The position numbers were made by a program, and so were the translations under genes. Shown here one piece after another: positions 1 to 8,519 of a stretch of DNA of 36,400 nt. The stretch's first letter is position 1. The number at the start of each line of letters is the position of its first letter. The notes below the pieces were generated by a model. It worked only from the letters and a program-made list of their open reading frames with translations. It searched no databases and was not told the origin of the DNA. Source of the stretch: Candidatus Wildermuthbacteria bacterium RIFCSPHIGHO2_01_FULL_48_25 (lineage in GTDB: Bacteria; Patescibacteriota; Minisyncoccia; Minisyncoccales; UBA10102); contig MHTR01000014.1 of the NCBI GenBank assembly GCA_001823155.1, positions 1-36,400 of the forward strand, read 5' to 3'.

Positions 1-60
1 TTACAGTAAAGTATAGGAGGTCGCCTTACACGAAGTATATAGTAATTAATTGCACACACT

Positions 61-348
61 ATGGAAAAGAAATTGTACGTAGGAGGTCTTCCTTACAGCA
101 CAACCGAAGACGAGCTTCGGGAATTGTTTGCTCAAGCTGGCACTGTTGAGTCTGCAACGATCATTCAGGATCGCACAACCGGACGCTCAAAAGGCTTCGG
201 ATTTGTGGAAATGGCAACTCCGGAAGAAGCACAGAAAGCAGTTGAGATGTGGAACGGGAAGGAGGTAGGAGGTAGAACTCTTACCGTAAACCCTGCACGC
301 CCTATGGAGCCTCGCGCTCCTCGCGGCAACTGGCAGGACAGGAGATAA
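61..348 (+). CDS. RRM-domain RNA-binding protein
   Basis: KLYVGGLPYSTTEDELRELF and KGFGFVEM match RNP2/RNP1 motifs of the RRM fold. Confidence 0.95.
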   Translation: MEKKLYVGGLPYSTTEDELRELFAQAGTVESATIIQDRTTGRSKGFGFVEMATPEEAQKAVEMWNGKEVGGRTLTVNPARPMEPRAPRGNWQDRR

Positions 349-363
349 TTCTCCGATAAAACG

Positions 364-396
364 AAAACCGGCGCAGCAATGCTCCGGTTTTTGTTT
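364..396 (+). terminator. Intrinsic terminator of the RRM gene
   Basis: AAAACCGG...CCGGTTTTTGTTT hairpin plus T-tract just after the stop. Confidence 0.8.
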
Positions 397-1831
397 AGCG
401 TGTCAAAAGCTTCTGCAAAACCTTCTTTGCCACTTCCGGGCTCGCGGTTCCCTTGGTCTTTGCCATCATCTGGCCAATGAGAAATTGCAAAGCGGTTTTC
501 TTGCCTTTCTTGTAGTCCTCAACCGCTTTTGCGTTCGCGAGAATGATGTCTTTCGCAATCTCTTCAATTGCCTTAGTATCCGTGACTTGCGAAAGCTCCT
601 TTTCTTTAATAATGCGCTCTGGGTCTTTTCCGGTCGCAACCATTTCTCTTAATACTTGTTTTGCTATGGCGCTTGAAATTACTCCCTTGTGAATGAGATG
701 CATGAGCTTGGCAAAGTCAGCAGGGACAACCAAGAAATCCTCGAGCGCGACAGATTTGCCCTCCAAAAGGCCCAATAAATCCGAAAGGATGTAGTTTGAG
801 GCAAGCTTCACTGCTTTGGCATCGTTGAGTTTCTCAGCAACCTGCTCAAAGTATTGGCCCAGTTCCTTTTGCTGCACAAACACCTCTGCTTCGCTCTCCG
901 AAAGTTTGTATGACTTCATAAAGCGCGTTCTCCGCTCCTGAGGCAGTTCGGGAATCTGTTTTTTCAATTCCCCTATCTCTTTTTTGGAAAAGCGGAACGG
1001 CGGCAAGTCGGGTTCCGGGAAATACCGGTAGTCGTGAGCTTCTTCTTTCTCGCGCTGGGAAACTGTTATGTTCTTTGCGTCATCCCATCCCCTGGTTTCC
1101 TGGCTTATGCTTCCGCCCGACTCCAAAACTTCTGTCTGCCTTTTTATTTCAAACTCAATGGCGCTTTCCACGGCCTTGAACGAATTGAGGTTCTTCACCT
1201 CTACTTTGGTTCCCAATTCCTTCTTACTCTCCGGGCGCACAGACACGTTTGCCTCAACCCGCATCTGCCCCTTTTCCATATCCGCGCTCGATACATCAAG
1301 GTAGCGCAGTATGGTTTGCAGCTCTCTCGCAAACGCGCTTGCTTCTTTTGAGGAAGTTATGTCGGGTTCAGTCACGAGCTCCATCAAAGGAACCCCTGCC
1401 CGGTTAAAATCCACCAGCGAGTGGTTCATCTTTTCAGGATGCACCAAACGAGCCGTATCTTCTTCCAAATGCACCCTGGTGATTCCTACCTTTTTCCCAA
1501 GAATCTCAAGGTGCCCTTGTTTGCAGAGCGGCATGTCATACTGCGAAATCTGGTACCCTTTGGGAAGGTCGGGGTAAAAGTAGTTCTTTCGGTCGAACTT
1601 GGTGAATTCGGGAATAGAGCAGTTGAGCGCCAAGCCGATCTTCAAAACCTTTTGAATGGCTTCTTTGTTCGCAACAGGCAAGGTACCGGGATGCCCCATG
1701 CACACCGGGCACACGTTCACGTTCGGCCGCGTTTCCAAAGAATCATTTTTACTATCGCAAAACATCTTGCTCTTTGTTTTGAGCTCGGCATGAATTTCCA
1801 AACCAATAGTGGGAATGTAGTTCATATCCAT
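395..1831 (-). CDS. gatB: Asp-tRNA(Asn)/Glu-tRNA(Gln) amidotransferase subunit B
   Basis: IGLEIHAELKTKSKMFC, FYPDLPKGYQISQYD, RVEANVSVRP; full length. Confidence 0.97.
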   Translation of the reverse strand: MDMNYIPTIGLEIHAELKTKSKMFCDSKNDSLETRPNVNVCPVCMGHPGTLPVANKEAIQKVLKIGLALNCSIPEFTKFDRKNYFYPDLPKGYQISQYDMPLCKQGHLEILGKKVGITRVHLEEDTARLVHPEKMNHSLVDFNRAGVPLMELVTEPDITSSKEASAFARELQTILRYLDVSSADMEKGQMRVEANVSVRPESKKELGTKVEVKNLNSFKAVESAIEFEIKRQTEVLESGGSISQETRGWDDAKNITVSQREKEEAHDYRYFPEPDLPPFRFSKKEIGELKKQIPELPQERRTRFMKSYKLSESEAEVFVQQKELGQYFEQVAEKLNDAKAVKLASNYILSDLLGLLEGKSVALEDFLVVPADFAKLMHLIHKGVISSAIAKQVLREMVATGKDPERIIKEKELSQVTDTKAIEEIAKDIILANAKAVEDYKKGKKTALQFLIGQMMAKTKGTASPEVAKKVLQKLLTR

Positions 1832-2346
1832 TACTTCAAAACATTATATTCCAATAACAGTGTCTGCTCTCCCAACTTCTTAGTTCCAACGAGTTCTAGT
1901 TTTATATCAAGTTCTTTATTGAACAGCGTCATGCCCTGGCCAAAGAGTATTGGTTCAATAGTTAGATACAGTTTATCTACCACTCCTGCCTCCATGAACA
2001 TGGTGTATATGGTTTGCCCCCCGCAAATCGCAACCTCCCCATACCCTCTTTCTGCGATTTCCTGTATGAGGGAAATGGGATCTTTCTGCGTAACTTCCCA
2101 CCCTTCAAATTCCTGCCACTGCGGGAGCTCTTCCTTGCCCTTAGCGTAGATGATGTTTAGACGCTCTGGCATGGGCCGCCTTGAGGTTTTAGCCGTATTG
2201 AGACCCATAACCACCACCCGGGCCTCTCTTGTCCTTGAAATGAAAAACTGCCTATCTCCTTGACTCCTCCAGCTTAAGGACGAATGGCTTGGATTTTTTG
2301 CGATAAACCCGTCCCCGCTCAGAGCTGCTATAATAAAGGTTGTCAT
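1831..2346 (-). CDS. Dihydrofolate reductase / RibD C-terminal-like reductase
   Basis: TTFIIAALSGDGFIAK and AICGGQTIYTMFMEAGVVDKLYLTIEP; internal ATG at 2346 preferred over 2388. Confidence 0.8.
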   Translation of the reverse strand: MTTFIIAALSGDGFIAKNPSHSSLSWRSQGDRQFFISRTREARVVVMGLNTAKTSRRPMPERLNIIYAKGKEELPQWQEFEGWEVTQKDPISLIQEIAERGYGEVAICGGQTIYTMFMEAGVVDKLYLTIEPILFGQGMTLFNKELDIKLELVGTKKLGEQTLLLEYNVLK

Positions 2347-2393
2347 CAAGATATTGCCTACTTTTATCCGTGTATGGTATAGTACCACAATCT

Positions 2394-2933
2394 ATGAAAG
2401 CACTCAAAAATCGCATCATTCTCGACTACCAAGAACTCCAGCGGATCGTTGAAGCCCATAAAGTTATTGGGCATAGGATTGTGTGTACCATTGGCTCCTG
2501 GGACATGCTCCACGTGGGCCACCTTCGCTACCTTATACGGGCAAAAGAGCACGGGGACGTGCTGGTGGTAGGCGCAGACAGTGACCGGGGAATCAAGATT
2601 TACAAGAAAAACGATCTGCGGCCAGTCATCCCCCAAGAAGAGCGCATGGAAATGCTCCAATACCAGGAATGCGTTGACTATGTGACGCTCGTGGACGATA
2701 TTAATGAGGAAGGGAAATGGCAGTATGGACTGGCGCAAATACTCAGACCCCATATATTCATAACCACTCCCGAAAGCTATCCTCCGGAACAGATAGAAGA
2801 CATTAAGCAGTTCGCGGAACAGGTTGTTGTTCTGCCTCGCCAGGCGGAAAAAACCTCGTCTACCGGCATTATCGAGCATACGGTAAAAAAGCATCTCGAC
2901 GCTCTGCTCGCGCAGCTCGTGAAGAAAGGATGA
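2394..2933 (+). CDS. Cytidylyltransferase-family nucleotidyltransferase (RfaE domain II-like)
   Basis: GSWDMLHVGHLRYLIRAKEHGD HxGH motif; ATG at 2394 follows TGGTATAGT. Confidence 0.8.
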   Translation: MKALKNRIILDYQELQRIVEAHKVIGHRIVCTIGSWDMLHVGHLRYLIRAKEHGDVLVVGADSDRGIKIYKKNDLRPVIPQEERMEMLQYQECVDYVTLVDDINEEGKWQYGLAQILRPHIFITTPESYPPEQIEDIKQFAEQVVVLPRQAEKTSSTGIIEHTVKKHLDALLAQLVKKG

Positions 2934-3373
2934 GAAAATCGGTTGTCAGCGTCAAGAACGCGAGGAAGGGAGAATACAAAAAGGTAATCAAAGAAATTCA
3001 TCAGAAGGGAAAGTGCCCTTTTTGCCCCGAAAACTTCCTTTACCACAAAAACCCCATTCTCAAGAAAGGAAAACTTTGGTTTCTTACGAAAGATAGCTGG
3101 CCCTACAAGCACACCAAGCACCATTTCCTCATTATTGGGACAAAGCACAAGGAAAAGTTCTCTCAGCTTAAGCAAGAGGACTTCAAAGAAGTTGCCGAAC
3201 TGGCGAATTTTGCCATTGCGAAATACAAGATACAAGGCGGCGCGGTTGCCGTAAGATTCGGAGATACGAACTTCACGGGAGCGTCTGTTGCCCATCTTCA
3301 TTTCCATATCATCACTCCCCTTCTGAAAACAAAAAACCGCACTCAAACAGTACAGTTCCCTATCGGCGGCTAA
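2930..3373 (+). CDS. HIT-family protein
   Basis: CPFCPENF and VAHLHFHII (HxHxH-type motif). Confidence 0.8.
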   Translation: MRKSVVSVKNARKGEYKKVIKEIHQKGKCPFCPENFLYHKNPILKKGKLWFLTKDSWPYKHTKHHFLIIGTKHKEKFSQLKQEDFKEVAELANFAIAKYKIQGGAVAVRFGDTNFTGASVAHLHFHIITPLLKTKNRTQTVQFPIGG

Positions 3374-3375
3374 GT

Positions 3376-4197
3376 TCACACCCCTACCGGAGCCTTAATC
3401 GAAGGATGAGGGTCATACCCAATAAGCTCAAAGTCATCGAAATCAAAGTCATCGATGTTTTTTATTTCCGGATTCAACTTCATTATGGGCAAGGGCTTTG
3501 GTTCCCGTGTCAGCTGGAGTTTTGCCTGGTCTAAGTGATTTAAATACAAATGGGTATCTGACAAGGTATGCACGAATTCGTGCGCTTTCAAACCCGTTGC
3601 TTGCGCCGCCATCATCAAAAGCAACGAGTAAGAAGCGATGTTATACGGAACGCCCAAAAACACGTCTGCGCTTCTTTGGAAAAGGTGAAGTGACAGCTTC
3701 CCCTGCGCTACAAAGAATTTAAAGAAGCAGTGGCAAGGAGCAACAAACACCTTATCAACGTCTTCTGGGTCCCACGAATTGACTATCAAGCGCCTTGAGC
3801 TTGGGTTTTTCTTAATATCCTCGATTGCCTGGCCCAGTTGGTCTATAACTCCCCCGCTTCTTTTCTCCCAGCGCCTCCACTTTTCCCCGTAAATAGGTCC
3901 CAACTCTCCGGGCGCGTGCCCGTACTTTGCAGACATTTCAGGGGTTGCCCACTCGTCCCATATGGAGACACCGTGGTCTTGCAGATATTTCACGTTCGTG
4001 TCTCCTTTAATGAACCATAACAGTTCATAGGCGATAGACTTGAACGAGAGCTTCTTGGTGGTGAGCAAAGGGAACCCGTCATCCATTTTAAACCTCATCT
4101 GATAGCCCAACACCGCAATATTCCCCACTCCCTGGGGGTCTCCTTTCTTCTCCCCATTCTCAAGTACGTGAGAAAGAAGGTCGAGATACTGTTTCAT
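3376..4197 (-). CDS. thyA: Thymidylate synthase
   Basis: [42 protein letters not shown]; start chosen at 4197. Confidence 0.97.
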   Translation of the reverse strand: MKQYLDLLSHVLENGEKKGDPQGVGNIAVLGYQMRFKMDDGFPLLTTKKLSFKSIAYELLWFIKGDTNVKYLQDHGVSIWDEWATPEMSAKYGHAPGELGPIYGEKWRRWEKRSGGVIDQLGQAIEDIKKNPSSRRLIVNSWDPEDVDKVFVAPCHCFFKFFVAQGKLSLHLFQRSADVFLGVPYNIASYSLLLMMAAQATGLKAHEFVHTLSDTHLYLNHLDQAKLQLTREPKPLPIMKLNPEIKNIDDFDFDDFELIGYDPHPSIKAPVGV

Positions 4198-4215
4198 GTA
4201 CGTTTTATACCACAC

Positions 4216-4250
4216 GAATAAAAAATGAGCTAGCGCATGCGTTAGCTCAT
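4216..4250 (-). terminator. Intrinsic terminator of the 4273-4728 gene
   Basis: ATGAGCTAACGCATGCGCTAGCTCAT followed by TTTTTTATT on the minus strand. Confidence 0.85.
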
Positions 4251-4272
4251 ATTGCTTTGGCTGAAACTCTTG

Positions 4273-4728
4273 TCATCCTATTGCGAAGTTGACTGGAACT
4301 TCCGCGCCGCCCTCCGCGTTGGCCTTGGGCACGATGAGGTGGAAATGCAGGTGATACAACGTAACTCCGCCAAGTACATTTTCACGCATCGCCAGACCGA
4401 ATCCAGTAGTAAGAAACGGGAATTCAGTAGTGGCAATGCGCAATATCTCTGGCCACTGTTCCCATTCCCAAGAAGTGAGATCTAAAGAAGTGATGACGTG
4501 GCGTTTTGGAAGTACAAGCAGGTGAACATCTGATCCCCTGTATGGAAATTGACTCGAAGCGATGGTCCAACTTGTTGTTTCGCCAACAATTTGGAATCCT
4601 TCGCTCTTGAGACCTTCTGGACAAAATGGACATCTGCCGCTTTCCTCAATCCGCCTATTCTTTTCGACAAGTTCGGGTCTTTCCCTGTAATACCGCAGAA
4701 CATTCTTCATGCACACGATCTGTGGCAT
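4273..4728 (-). CDS. HIT-family protein
   Basis: CPFCPEGL, HLLVLPKRHV, YHLHFHLIVPK. Confidence 0.8.
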   Translation of the reverse strand: MPQIVCMKNVLRYYRERPELVEKNRRIEESGRCPFCPEGLKSEGFQIVGETTSWTIASSQFPYRGSDVHLLVLPKRHVITSLDLTSWEWEQWPEILRIATTEFPFLTTGFGLAMRENVLGGVTLYHLHFHLIVPKANAEGGAEVPVNFAIG

Positions 4729-4798
4729 TGCCGCTTCCCCTTAATCCGTTGCAACCCGTGCTACCCGCAAGGATACGCTAAAATACCGAAAAGTCAAA

Positions 4799-5626
4799 CT
4801 ACGCGGGAACGTGCACGAGAGTAATGCCCGCAGATTCCATTACTTGTTTTCCGTCGAGCGTGGAAGCTCCTTCCCTGAAATACAGGCGACTGATGCCAGA
4901 ACACGCGACTGTTTTCGCGCACACTGCGCACGGAAAGTGGGTAACGTAAAGAGAAGCTCCCTTAAGCGCTATCCCCTCTTTTGCGGCATTTCCAATGAGC
5001 CTGGGTTCGGCATGAATGGTATTAGAGAGTTCCTGTTTTTCTCCTGCTTTATAGAGATCGCGAACCATTCCTGCTTGATAGGGCGTGTGGTCTGAAGGCA
5101 TGCCTTGGTTACATGCGCGCAAGATAACCTTTCCATCCTTCACCAGAACCGCGCCAACCTGTCTCCACCAGTCCCCGCTTTTCTGTGCTTCCTTCAACGC
5201 TTCCCCAAACATCTCAATATCAAAAGGCTCGTGCGATACTTCAACTCCTTCAAGCGGCATAATTGCCTCAACAGTGCTCTTGTCCCAACGAAGAAACACT
5301 GAAGCCCATTCTACGGGCTGATCTTTGAAATACCGTTCATAGAGGTTGCGCGAAATCTCGTCGTTCACCAGTAAAAGCGTCTTTCTTTTTGTTTCCCCAA
5401 CATTCTCTTTGGTAAGTATTGAAACGTTCTCAAAACCAAGACTCTGTAAAAGGGTTTTTGCGGCCTCCGTATCTAATGACGCGATATCTGGTTTGAATTC
5501 AGTAAGCTCACTAAGAAAATCACTGCAAAGGATATATACATGGGAAACGCTTTTCCGATTCTTCCTCAAAAAGTCCAAATACCCCTTGTGGATGACGGGG
5601 ATATGTAGGATGAGCACTTTTTCCAT
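4799..5626 (-). CDS. dCMP/cytidine deaminase-family protein with extra N-terminal domain
   Basis: HAEPRLIGNAAKEG and PCAVCAKTVACSGI zinc motifs; about 140 aa N-terminal extension; ATG at 5626 preferred. Confidence 0.8.
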   Translation of the reverse strand: MEKVLILHIPVIHKGYLDFLRKNRKSVSHVYILCSDFLSELTEFKPDIASLDTEAAKTLLQSLGFENVSILTKENVGETKRKTLLLVNDEISRNLYERYFKDQPVEWASVFLRWDKSTVEAIMPLEGVEVSHEPFDIEMFGEALKEAQKSGDWWRQVGAVLVKDGKVILRACNQGMPSDHTPYQAGMVRDLYKAGEKQELSNTIHAEPRLIGNAAKEGIALKGASLYVTHFPCAVCAKTVACSGISRLYFREGASTLDGKQVMESAGITLVHVPA

Positions 5627-5705
5627 ATCGCCCACTCTACCCTATTTCACAAAACTTTTCAAAAGAAAAATCCTCCGCGGCAACAATGCTTTGGAGGACT
5701 GAATT

Positions 5706-6068
5706 TCACTTCTTGCCGAACTCCACGAATTCGGCAGGCGAGAGGAGGATCCAGACATAGCCAGTCAGTCCTAGTGGCAGTGCTTCCTTAACTGCCGCAG
5801 CCACTTGAGCCGTGGCAACCTTGAGCCGTGCCCTGCGTGGCTCAAAGTCGGTTGCGTGAATGACGATCGCCACATCCTGCGCCTGGACATCAAATCCACC
5901 AGTCGTGTTCACCCACACCTCGATATCCCCTGGCACGAGATGTGCATCGGAATGTTCCTCGATATGGAGAGCCTTGGCGACCTCGAGAGGCAGAACATTC
6001 CTTACGAGATTTCTGATGTGACCCCCGGATACACGGTCTCCCTTATACCGAACCTCTACTAACGGCAT
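5706..6068 (-). CDS. Uncharacterised small protein, possibly tautomerase-superfamily-like
   Basis: MPLVEV start (potential catalytic Pro after Met removal), YVWILLSP near C-terminus; upstream aaggagg. Confidence 0.5.
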   Translation of the reverse strand: MPLVEVRYKGDRVSGGHIRNLVRNVLPLEVAKALHIEEHSDAHLVPGDIEVWVNTTGGFDVQAQDVAIVIHATDFEPRRARLKVATAQVAAAVKEALPLGLTGYVWILLSPAEFVEFGKK

Positions 6069-6229
6069 CTGTTCCTCCTTAAACTAACTAAGCTCTTTGT
6101 ACCAGTGGAATTCAGTTCTTCCGAACTGGACGCACTGTACTAAATATCGCTCAAACTGTCAAACTCTTTAAAAGTCAACATCCTAAACCAGGTTAAGGTG
6201 TGGATAACTAAGCGAAGCTTAGTTTGAAA

Positions 6230-6271
6230 TAAAAAAGAGGGCGGGAGTAGCGGATGCTACTTCACCGCCCA
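6230..6271 (-). terminator. Intrinsic terminator of the response-regulator gene
   Basis: GGGCGG...AGTAGC-ATCC-GCTACT-CCCGCCC then TTTTTTATTT on the minus strand. Confidence 0.85.
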
Positions 6272-6274
6272 GGA

Positions 6275-7015
6275 TTAACTGGCGGAACTGGTACTCGCCA
6301 ATACGTCAGCGTGCTGGTTGCCGATTGCGGGAGCAAATTGATACCCGACGCCGGGCGCATTGAGGATGTGCCGAGGCACGCGTGCGTTGGGTTCGATCTT
6401 GCGGCGAAGGTTGTACACGTAGGCGCGCAGGTACTCCCGCTCTTCCGTGTACGCGCTACCCCACACCTCTTCCAGTACGTAGCGATGCGTGAGCATCTTT
6501 CCTGCGTTGCGTACAAACACAGACAGTAATGCAAGCTCTGTGGGCGTGAGCATTACTTCCTTGCCCCGACTTGTCACGCGTCTCCTGCCGAGGTCAACCG
6601 AAAGTTCGTCAAATTCATACTTGCCGTTCCCGATATCCCGACTCTCCTCCGTACGACGTAACACCGCACGCACTCTTGCTTGGAACTCACCCATACCAAA
6701 GGGCTTCGTGAGATAATTATCAACTCCTAGTTCGAGCGCCGTGACTTTGTCTGATTCCTTCGCGCGTGAGGACAGAACGATGAGCGGAACATCAGAAAAT
6801 GCCCGAAGGCGTTTGCAAAACACAAACCCTTCGTCTCCCGGCATGTCAACATCCACAATGACCAAATCCGGCTGAGCTTCAGTGAAGACATTACGAGCTT
6901 CTGGCACGTCAGAAGCGGTCAGAACCTCGTAGTCGACTCCAAGATGCAGGCTCATGAGCCTCCGGCTATGGGGCAAGGAAGCAATGACCAGGATTACGGA
7001 TTTTTGCCGTCTCAT
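6275..7015 (-). CDS. OmpR/KdpE-type response regulator (receiver + winged helix)
   Basis: DLVIVDVDMPGDEG, LSSRA, LTKPFG, and C-terminal LTPTELALLSVFVRNAG...RAYVYNLRRKIEP. Confidence 0.88.
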   Translation of the reverse strand: MRRQKSVILVIASLPHSRRLMSLHLGVDYEVLTASDVPEARNVFTEAQPDLVIVDVDMPGDEGFVFCKRLRAFSDVPLIVLSSRAKESDKVTALELGVDNYLTKPFGMGEFQARVRAVLRRTEESRDIGNGKYEFDELSVDLGRRRVTSRGKEVMLTPTELALLSVFVRNAGKMLTHRYVLEEVWGSAYTEEREYLRAYVYNLRRKIEPNARVPRHILNAPGVGYQFAPAIGNQHADVLASTSSAS

Positions 7016-7080
7016 GGTATGACTACCCCTCCAAAAAGAACTACTACAAACTATGTGCGCTACACTATCACAACCGTTTC

Positions 7081-7117
7081 AAAAAGCAAAACCCCCTGTC
7101 GAATGACGGGGGGCTTT
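7081..7117 (-). terminator. Intrinsic terminator of the secE-nusG-rplK transcript
   Basis: AAAGCCCCCCGTCATTCGACAGGGGGTTTTGCTTTT on the minus strand. Confidence 0.8.
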
Positions 7118-7126
7118 GCGGTTGAA

Positions 7127-7213
7127 CTACACTCCTTCGGTAGGCACAGAAGGCGTTTCGCCTTCTGTACCGGCTCCTTCTTCAGGAGTGACTTTTGTTT
7201 CCAATTCGTCCAT
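7127..7213 (-). CDS. Possible 28-aa acidic ORF (MDELETKVTPEEGAGTEGETPSVPTEGV)
   Basis: Hand-translated ORF between rplK and the operon terminator; no strong SD; overlaps two hairpins so may be RNA structure instead. Confidence 0.35.
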   Translation of the reverse strand: MDELETKVTPEEGAGTEGETPSVPTEGV

Positions 7214-7288
7214 AGTAATTATTTTCTTCTGGGTTTATATCCCGACCTTTTCAGTATTTCAATCGGAATTCAAAGAAAGAATGAACCG

Positions 7289-7711
7289 TCACTCAACCGT
7301 AATACCCATATTCTTCGCGGTTCCTTCAATAATCCTGCTTGCCGCGTCCATACTGTCTGCGTTCAAGTCTGCCATTTTCTGTTTCGCTATCTCCTGCAGC
7401 TGGGCCCGGGTTATTTTCCCCACTTTTGTCTTGTTGGGAACTCCAGAACCCTTTTCAATACCAGCTGCCTTGCGGAGTAATGCAGAAGCCGGAGGCTCAT
7501 GCACTCGGAACTCGTAACTCCTGTCTTCATAAATAATGACGTCAACAGGCAGTTTGAATCCTGTTTTTGCCTTGGTCGCGTCGTTGAAGTTCTTGCAGAA
7601 CTCCCCGATGTTCAATCCATACTGCGCCAGCACCGGGCCTACCGGAGGCGCGGGAGTCGCTGCTCCTGCCGCGATGTGCAATCTCACTTCTTTTTTTATC
7701 TTTTTTGCCAT
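7289..7711 (-). CDS. rplK: Ribosomal protein L11
   Basis: [29 protein letters not shown]. Confidence 0.98.
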   Translation of the reverse strand: MAKKIKKEVRLHIAAGAATPAPPVGPVLAQYGLNIGEFCKNFNDATKAKTGFKLPVDVIIYEDRSYEFRVHEPPASALLRKAAGIEKGSGVPNKTKVGKITRAQLQEIAKQKMADLNADSMDAASRIIEGTAKNMGITVE

Positions 7712-7715
7712 GGTA

Positions 7716-8261
7716 TTACAGTTTCTTTATCTGGAGAGAATCCAGTTCCACTGGAGTGTCTCTTCCGAACATGTTCACCAACACTTTCACCTTTCCGCGC
7801 TCTGAATCAATATCCGAAACCTTGCCTTCCAAATCCTTGAACGGGCCGTCTATAATACGCACCGCGTCATTCAGCGCCACCAAAATCTCGTACTGCGGTG
7901 CTTCCACGCCCATTCTCTTTTTCAAAGAATCGATCTCAGTACTCTCAACGGCAATGGGTACTGTACCAGAACCAACGAATCCTGTCACATTGGGAGTGTT
8001 TCTCACAACGTACCATGAGTCGTCAGTCACGATCATTTCCACCAGCACGTACCCCGGGTACACCTTCTCTTCCACTACCTTTCGCTTCCCGTTCTTTATC
8101 TTTATCTTCTTTTCCTTGGGAACGAGCACGTTGAAAATCTTGTCTTGCATGCCCAAAGACTCAATCCTCTGCTTGAGGTTTCGAGCAACGGCATCCTCGT
8201 ATCCAGAATACGTGTGGATGACGTACCAGCTTCGCTCTGTTGAGATTTGCTGCTTTGGCAT
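7716..8261 (-). CDS. nusG: Transcription termination/antitermination protein NusG
   Basis: [35 protein letters not shown]-like [12 protein letters not shown]. Confidence 0.97.
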   Translation of the reverse strand: MPKQQISTERSWYVIHTYSGYEDAVARNLKQRIESLGMQDKIFNVLVPKEKKIKIKNGKRKVVEEKVYPGYVLVEMIVTDDSWYVVRNTPNVTGFVGSGTVPIAVESTEIDSLKKRMGVEAPQYEILVALNDAVRIIDGPFKDLEGKVSDIDSERGKVKVLVNMFGRDTPVELDSLQIKKL

Positions 8262-8262
8262 G

Positions 8263-8451
8263 TTACGAAATGAAGAAACGCTCCAACACCTGAGTGAACA
8301 AAAAGTCGAACGCGCCCAGGAAAAGCGCCACCGCGACGGTAAATCCCAGCACCACCAAGGTGTTTTTAATGGTTTCCTGGCGCGAGGGCCAGTTCACTCT
8401 CCTGGCTTCCACGCGTACCTCTTTCAGGAATGGAATAATATTCTGAAACAT
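8263..8451 (-). CDS. secE: Preprotein translocase subunit SecE
   Basis: FLKEVRVEARRVNWPSRQETIKNTLVVLGF; next to nusG. Confidence 0.95.
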   Translation of the reverse strand: MFQNIIPFLKEVRVEARRVNWPSRQETIKNTLVVLGFTVAVALFLGAFDFLFTQVLERFFIS

Positions 8452-8463
8452 ATGTGGTATTTA

Positions 8464-8482
8464 AAAAGGCCCCAAGGCCTTC
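8464..8482 (-). terminator. Terminator-like hairpin between gyrB and secE
   Basis: AAGGCCTTGGGGCCTTTTTAA on the minus strand. Confidence 0.7.
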
Positions 8483-8491
8483 CTGTGGCCT

Positions 8492-8519
8492 AGTATACAC
8501 GAATGAGTTTAAATGTCAA
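8492..8519 (-). promoter_or_regulatory. Putative sigma70-type promoter for secE-nusG-rplK
   Basis: TTGACA-16-TATACT; the -35 lies in the last codons of gyrB. Confidence 0.7.

Noticed and set aside
1034-2149. Plus-strand ORFs opposite gatB and the DHFR-like gene (and the many similar antisense ORFs across the window)
   Set aside because: Antisense shadows of well-supported minus-strand genes; no family motifs.
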